This document shows positions 9,987 through 14,202 of a stretch of 14,202 nt of DNA, piece by piece. The notes under the pieces were generated by a model. It was not told the DNA's origin. It did not search any database and worked only from the letters and a program-made list of their open reading frames with translations. The stretch's first letter is position 1. Every line of letters starts with the position of its first letter. The position numbers and the translations under genes are program-made. This DNA is from Gryganskiella cystojenkinii (Eukaryota; Mortierellomycota; Mortierellomycetes; Mortierellales; Mortierellaceae): contig JAAAIG010000831.1 in assembly GCA_015852425.1 (NCBI GenBank), positions 1-14,202 on the forward strand, in the 5' to 3' direction.

Positions 9987-10142
9987 CTGAGAATATAAGA
10001 GTGGAAGATACACCACAAGCAAAACGTATCTCTTGCTTCTCGAGCTTTGTTTACTGTCTCTCAATTCTGTTTACCATCAACTTATCGGTCTGCTGCCGTG
10101 CTTGAGGTTTGACATTGCGAGTCTAGGGATTATGGCGGGTTT

Positions 10143-10207
10143 GCACTATCATGATAGCCAGTGAAGGAAATGGTCGACACTGGCGTTAGCTGATGAAAGG
10201 ATAGTGC
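10143..10207 (-). repeat. Nested inverted repeat (hairpin-capable) 3' of the Fanzor-like relic
   Basis: An outer 8-bp pair, gcactatc (10143-10150) and gatagtgc (10200-10207), encloses an inner 7-bp pair, gccagtg (10157-10163) and cactggc (10178-10184), with a 14-base loop. Both arms match perfectly. A separate 12-bp palindrome, ctatcatgatag (10146-10157), could compete with this fold. It lies 68-132 bases past the last stop of the broken Fanzor-like region on the same strand. Function is unknown. Confidence 0.5.
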
Positions 10208-10274
10208 TGTTGTTGGGACGACTGAGGTGGCATGCTCACCTGTTGAGCTGGGATTGGATTCATCCTGTCTTCAC

Positions 10275-13200
10275 TTAGGCCTGTTCACCCGTGTTCGCGT
10301 CTGTGGCACTGTTGTTGTGGATGGACGTGAGTGGCACATTCAACATATTCAGTCGTCTTTGATTGCATGCCTTTAACACAAACATTGTCGCCTTTCTTAC
10401 GTGGTGGTGGGGTACTTGAAGTGCTCTCGCCAGCAATAGCACTTTGATCGTCACCGCGAATGATCATGTCCTCCGGTACTCCTGGCGGAAGATTAGGCCC
10501 ATACTTTTGCTCAAAAACAAACTTGGAGTCCTTGGTGATTGGCAAAAGGTATGCCGGACGCGAGAGATGCTCCAGGTAAAACTTTGTGGCCACTACCGCT
10601 TGAAACTGCCAGCAGATCCCTATGGAACCACGTCTCGCATCGCACACAATAAGCTCGTCACATACCAATGTAGCCCACAAAGTCCCTCTCTGATGTGCTG
10701 TTCCTCAGTTCGGGCAACGACGATTCTCCAAGACCAACAACGACAGAGCCAAGACTCCGAGCCTAGAAAGTATATGAATGAAAACCGATCCGATTCACTG
10801 GTTAATCTCTTGTTCAGCTACGGTACTCCTTCCACACGTGCGCTGGCCAGTAGGAGAGCAACCTTGCCCCTCCCCGTGGCAGAAAATGTCGGAGAAATGT
10901 GTTGTGAAGGGACATTTGGTGACCCTTTGTCGTTGACGAGAAACCGCGCTTCCCTTCTTGTCCAATTGCAATTATCCCTATCGGCTTGACCTCGCCATCT
11001 TGCACCTTGCGCTTGTGTGTCCCCATCGCTTCCAAGATGTGGCTCGTCAAAATGTCGAGCTCAGCCACTGTTGCTCTCTTGGAATGTGTCTCCCTCTTCT
11101 AAGTGTCGGTTGCCTTTGTTGTAAAAGGATGACAGCAATCGGCATTCATTTGTCCTCTTTTTCCTAATCTTCATATTTAGATCTTTGTCCACTGACCTGA
11201 GTGTCGTCTCGTATAGCGCAACAGCTTGACTGGTCGGGACCATCGTTTCTTGAAACAGCTGCGGATGGATCAACTTGACTCTCCCCTGCTCTGTGTTGAT
11301 GACAGTGTTGCGCTTCAACCCTTCGGCTTCCGCCCGGCATCGATTGGAAGGCTGGTACACAGCCTTTGTCTTGGCACGGACAGTGTACAAGAACCCTGTA
11401 ATGTCTTAACGTGTACATGCAAGACCGACCATGAGGTCTTTGCCAAGATCAACCGCACCAATGTCGACTCTGTTCCTGTTGGAAATCAAGTCCGTCAGTG
11501 CTTCTGGGCTAGGAATGGCTGTCGACAAGTTGGACAACACATTGCGGTTGTCGGGAGCAAGGATATGTCTCTTTTGGATCACCATGTCTGTCCTGCCCTT
11601 GGTCTCGTATAGCTCGGTGATAAACCACTTTTTGCTCTCGAATCCTGAGATTAACGGTAGACAGATAGGTGTGAGGCCTATTGGTGATGAGCGATCCTCT
11701 GTGCAGGTAGGACGGCAAAAAGTTGAGTGGCTAATCAGATTTTCGATCCTTACAGACGATGGCGATGGCAACAACCACGTGTCGTTCCATCAAGAACTCG
11801 CCTGAGCTGCACTCACTTAATGTATCCTTGACCAGGCACTCGTTCAAATCAGACATAACGGCAACTGTCGCAGTCGTTATCTTTCCTTTGCTTCTATTGC
11901 CGTGTGGTGTAACAAGCTCTCTGATGAGCCACTCAGGAGCCATTGCAGCAATTTCTCTTAGGGCCAGCGCACTTTCGGCGTCGCCTTCGGAGCCATTCTC
12001 GGATTGCAGAATAGAGACGATATTGTTAACAATCTTCATGAGATATCTGCAAAGGCCGTGCTCTCTCATTGTGAAATAACCATCCCTGGTGGGGGATCGT
12101 GGTAGGCCTATCGCTATGCCTGTTGCACGGTCAAGAAGGTACCTCCTCAACTGAACCTTCAAACGGACACCTAGCTGTTGCACAACAGAAGAATCCAGGT
12201 ATAGGACCTTCCTGTCGTTGGACTGTTTCTCTGTCAATATCCAGAGTGAGGAATATTGAAACCCTGCTTACTGGACGTAGAGATCGTAACTTTTAGGATG
12301 AGCTCGCGGTTAATGTTGTTGTAACTCATCGAGGTTTGTGTAGGAGACGATTGAGAGGGAAGACACAAAGTCAGTCTCCTTGCAGCCCTGATTCATCCTT
12401 GGTTCCCTATTTGTCCTCATTGTTAATATGTCGTCATTGTCGTCAGAGCTATCGTCGTTGTCAACGGTATTGTCCTCTTCTACAAGTGGACTCCTCTTTG
12501 ACTTCATTCTCTTCATGACCAGGGATAGGCGCGTCGATTTCCATACCGGTGGGACCAGGGGAAAATGTGTCGACACCTATGTTTTTGCTGCCCTTGATCT
12601 TGTTGTTCTTGTCGTTTCTTGCTTGCTGTGTTGATGATGTCGTCAACAGAGACGGCTGCAATCGCAGTAGGGTTGAGTGGGTCAGAAGTGGTGGCGGCAA
12701 TGCACCTTCTTTGTGGTGTCGACTGGAACAGAGCCTCCTTCAAGGTTCCGTATATCCTGTGTATTGTCGATACACAGTGCAAAGGCGTCTTGACCATGGC
12801 GTAACCACTCGTTGCATACTTTGAAAGGCAGCGTGTTGTCTTGAAAATAGCAAGCCCAGCTTGAGTCGCATCTCCTGCCGATGCTCCTGTTTCTCTGCTG
12901 CTGCTTTTGCTGTGCAGTTGTTGAAGGTCTGGTGGCTTTGATCGCTTTATCGATGTTACCCACCAGCTGGCCAAGGCTTAAGATGCTGTGTGCGTGGCGA
13001 CCGGTCAGAGCTTTGACAAGAGTCGTCTTTTTACCCTTCGGAGGTTCGTGACATTTGGATGCCGAAATGCGCTTCGTCATACCACTTCGAAATTCGGCTA
13101 CAATATCGCGGTCTTGAGGAGCATTTGAGCCATCTCCAGGAAGGTTGGCAGCTACTACTCCATCTGCGGTTGGGGGATTGTAGAGCCCTGGATCCTGTGT

Positions 13201-13524
13201 TAGTTCTGACATAATCTTCATGCCGAAAGTGAGGGCCGTCAGAGTCACGCAATCGTTGTGCAGCACCCTTAACATGCTGAGCATATGAGTTGTTGTTGCC
13301 AAAAAAAAACCCCTGGATTGTCTTAATGATCTCTCTATCGAGTGCTTGAGTGACTGCGGTTGGTAGTACCCTTTCAGCAAGTCTGTTGCTGTTATTTGAA
13401 CAGTTGTCATTGCAAATGTTGTTGTTATTATTGTTATTGTTGATAGGACTAACGTAAACTCAGCGCTCCTCATAAAAATCACTGTCCAAGGCCTTGTAAC
13501 CTTGAGGGCAACGTGCAAGTCCAT
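10275..13524 (-). pseudogene. Degenerate Fanzor/TnpB-like RuvC nuclease gene
   Basis: The minus strand carries a long, broken coding region whose pieces resemble a eukaryotic TnpB homologue (Fanzor), an RNA-guided nuclease family spread by transposons. Seen in order are an open frame of about 280 codons (13524-12682); an acidic region in shifting frames (about 12700-12310); a frame at 12237-11731; a RuvC-I-like VDIGAVDLGKD (key Asp at 11450-11448); a block with TTKGHQMSLHNTFLRHF (about 10930-10880), where RuvC-II would lie; a knuckle YCVRC (10651-10637); and WFHRD with the RuvC-III-like Asp at 10618-10616. The tail YLEHLSRPAYLLP follows in another frame. Breaks include TAA at 11408-11406 just after RuvC-I, TGA at 10660-10658 in the zinc-ribbon region, and a frame change right after HRD. 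None of these is removed by a credible intron, although other frame changes could be introns. The first zinc knuckle is worn (CPN then TGA). The N-terminal half has no motif of its own, so its membership is inferred from continuity. Confidence 0.62.
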
Positions 13525-13540
13525 AGTCACTAGTTATGGG

Positions 13541-13741
13541 TTATTTAGTACAGTGGCAAACCATGTGAGCATCACACCACCCTCCATGAAGACCGTGCCC
13601 TTGCCCGATGCAGGATAGAGAACAACAACCATCTTTCCCTCCAAACCAGTCACAGGCTTGACAAGAGCTTCTCTTCTCTAGCATTGGAGACGCCAGAGTA
13701 GTCGCAACCATGACCAGAATGACGATGTATCTTTTCAACAT
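13541..13741 (-). CDS. Secreted defensin-like cysteine-rich peptide
   Basis: The ATG at 13741-13739 (context ataaaATG) starts a 66-residue pre-protein. The frame is open further upstream but has no other ATG. Residues 1-18 form a signal peptide (hydrophobic core 5-17, ending ASP). A very short propeptide ends in a Kex2 site, K23-R24. The mature part (25-66, 42 residues) has eight cysteines spaced C-x2-C-x8-C-C-x3-C-x11-C-x5-C-x-C. It contains the C-x3-C and C-x-C signature and a GGWC gamma-core of the cysteine-stabilised alpha/beta fold. Fungal defensins such as plectasin share the fold and the pre-pro layout, with six cysteines. Members usually act outside the cell against bacteria or other microbes; the target here is unknown. 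The frame is intact, unlike the neighbouring relic 16 bases downstream. Confidence 0.8.
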   Translation of the reverse strand: MLKRYIVILVMVATTLASPMLEKRSSCQACDWFGGKDGCCSLSCIGQGHGLHGGWCDAHMVCHCTK

Positions 13742-14202
13742 TTTATAAAACGGAGAACTTGTGATGCCTGTAGCTGGCGGTTCGTACGCAAGGCGTTCTT
13801 TGGGAGAGCTGGGGACAAACGAAAGGGCGGTCACTCGTTATTACAATGAACTTTCTCCAATCCATACGTAAATCAACAATCTAAAGAACAGGTCATCTCA
13901 TCGTACTTTCTTCAAGTGTAAGAGATATGGCGAAGGTATTTGTGTGGGTTCTGGAAGTCTTTTTGTGAGTGTTCCTGCTTTATGGGCGTCTTGTGAATGT
14001 CCGTGTGATTGTTCTTGCTAGAGAACTGGGAGGAGGTAGGATTTATATAATAAAGAGGTGATTAAGAGGAGAAGCGAAGTAATAATAGGAAGTAAAGTAG
14101 TAAAGGATGAAGCGAGGTGGTAAAAGAAGAAGCAAAGCTGTTATGGAAGAAGGAACATAGTTACTGTAAGAAAGAGCTGCAAAGGTGGCGGCAGCTACTA
14201 AA
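13742..14202 (-). promoter_or_regulatory. Upstream region of the defensin-like gene
   Basis: No gene is seen here. On the gene strand there is a TATA-like tatataaa at 14049-14042, about 300 bases before the ATG. A C/A-rich leader-like stretch follows (about 14030-13900). The distance suggests a long 5' leader with short upstream ATG frames, or an unrecognised leader intron. The outer part (14071-14202) is purine-rich on the plus strand and is listed separately as a repeat. Confidence 0.4.
14071..14190. repeat. Purine-rich imperfect tandem repeats, about 18-22 bp
   Basis: Units such as gaagcgaagtaataatagga (14071-14090), gaagcgaggtggtaaaaga (14109-14127) and agaagcaaagctgttatgga (14128-14147) resemble one another, with more diverged copies between and after them. 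The plus strand is almost free of C. The copies are too diverged to fix a unit length, and the array reaches close to the window edge. It may simply be low-complexity promoter sequence. Confidence 0.35.

Larger units (their letters stand above)
9353..10274. promoter_or_regulatory. FUN30 upstream region with A18 tract
   Basis: The region begins just upstream of the FUN30 ATG. A run of 18 A (9513-9530, read as T18 on the gene strand) lies about 160 bp before that ATG. Poly(dA:dT) tracts commonly keep fungal promoters free of nucleosomes. Beyond about 9800 the minus strand turns coding-like (see 9815-9986). A nested inverted repeat lies at 10143-10207. The plus-strand frames here (9566-9784, 9902-10105) show no domain and are not called. 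Confidence 0.4.

Noticed and set aside
11380..11410. A short intron removing the TAA after the RuvC-I-like motif
   Set aside because: The only GT..AG pair spanning it is about 21 bases long, far below any workable intron, so the stop is read as a real break.
11702..11756. A 55-bp intron (GTAAGG..CACAG) repairing the frame change upstream of the RuvC-I-like motif
   Set aside because: The joined codon becomes TAG. It could be a decayed former intron but does not restore the frame now.
10444..12079. Plus-strand frames at 10444-10989, 11226-11805 and 11759-12079
   Set aside because: The minus strand here carries the recognisable Fanzor-like motifs. The plus-strand products show no domain.
12469..12579. 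Acidic DNDDSSDDNDD frame as a separate small gene
   Set aside because: It lies between other minus-strand pieces of the same broken region, without its own promoter-like gap, so it is better read as part of the relic.

Overview
The window looks like nuclear DNA of an early-diverging filamentous fungus, most likely in the Mortierella group. This is inferred, not searched. The grounds are spliceosomal introns of about 95-180 bp with GTAAGG/GTATGT-type donors and YAG acceptors, a large Q-rich F-box/leucine-rich-repeat protein, a fungal FUN30-type chromatin remodeller, and small secreted pre-proteins with Kex2 (KR) sites. No rRNA, tRNA or CRISPR array was seen.

Layout. Positions 1-80 are the end of a 16-bp tandem repeat, followed by a pyrimidine-rich promoter and a small secreted protein gene (548-883, +). 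Positions 884-1827 carry no convincing gene, but may hold a decayed solo LTR. Two well-supported genes then lie head to tail on the minus strand. The first is an F-box/LRR protein whose ATG lies in a tiny first exon (1828-4579). The second is a five-exon FUN30/SMARCAD1-family SNF2 ATPase (4871-9352); its splice phases join into 1326 codons plus a stop. Upstream of it is a promoter with an A18/T18 tract, and an orphan exon-like stretch near 9815-9986.

From about 13524 down to 10275 (minus strand) lies a decayed coding region. Its pieces carry hallmarks of a TnpB/Fanzor RuvC nuclease: a VDLGKD block, an STTKGHQ..LHNTFLRHF block, a CxxC knuckle and an HRD block. In-frame stops and frame changes break it. 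Just past its 3' end is a nested inverted repeat, where a guide-RNA scaffold would sit in an intact element. Sixteen bases upstream of its longest frame, on the same strand, an intact gene encodes an eight-cysteine defensin-like secreted peptide (13541-13741). Positions 13742-14202 are its upstream region, with a TATA-like box and purine-rich imperfect repeats.

The remodeller and F-box genes look like ordinary housekeeping or regulatory genes. The two secreted-peptide genes and the broken Fanzor-like element make up the accessory content. The points of most interest are the Fanzor-like relic beside a defensin gene and the N-terminus of the remodeller, which combines a near-canonical UIM, a CUE-like domain and five SUMO-interaction-like motifs.
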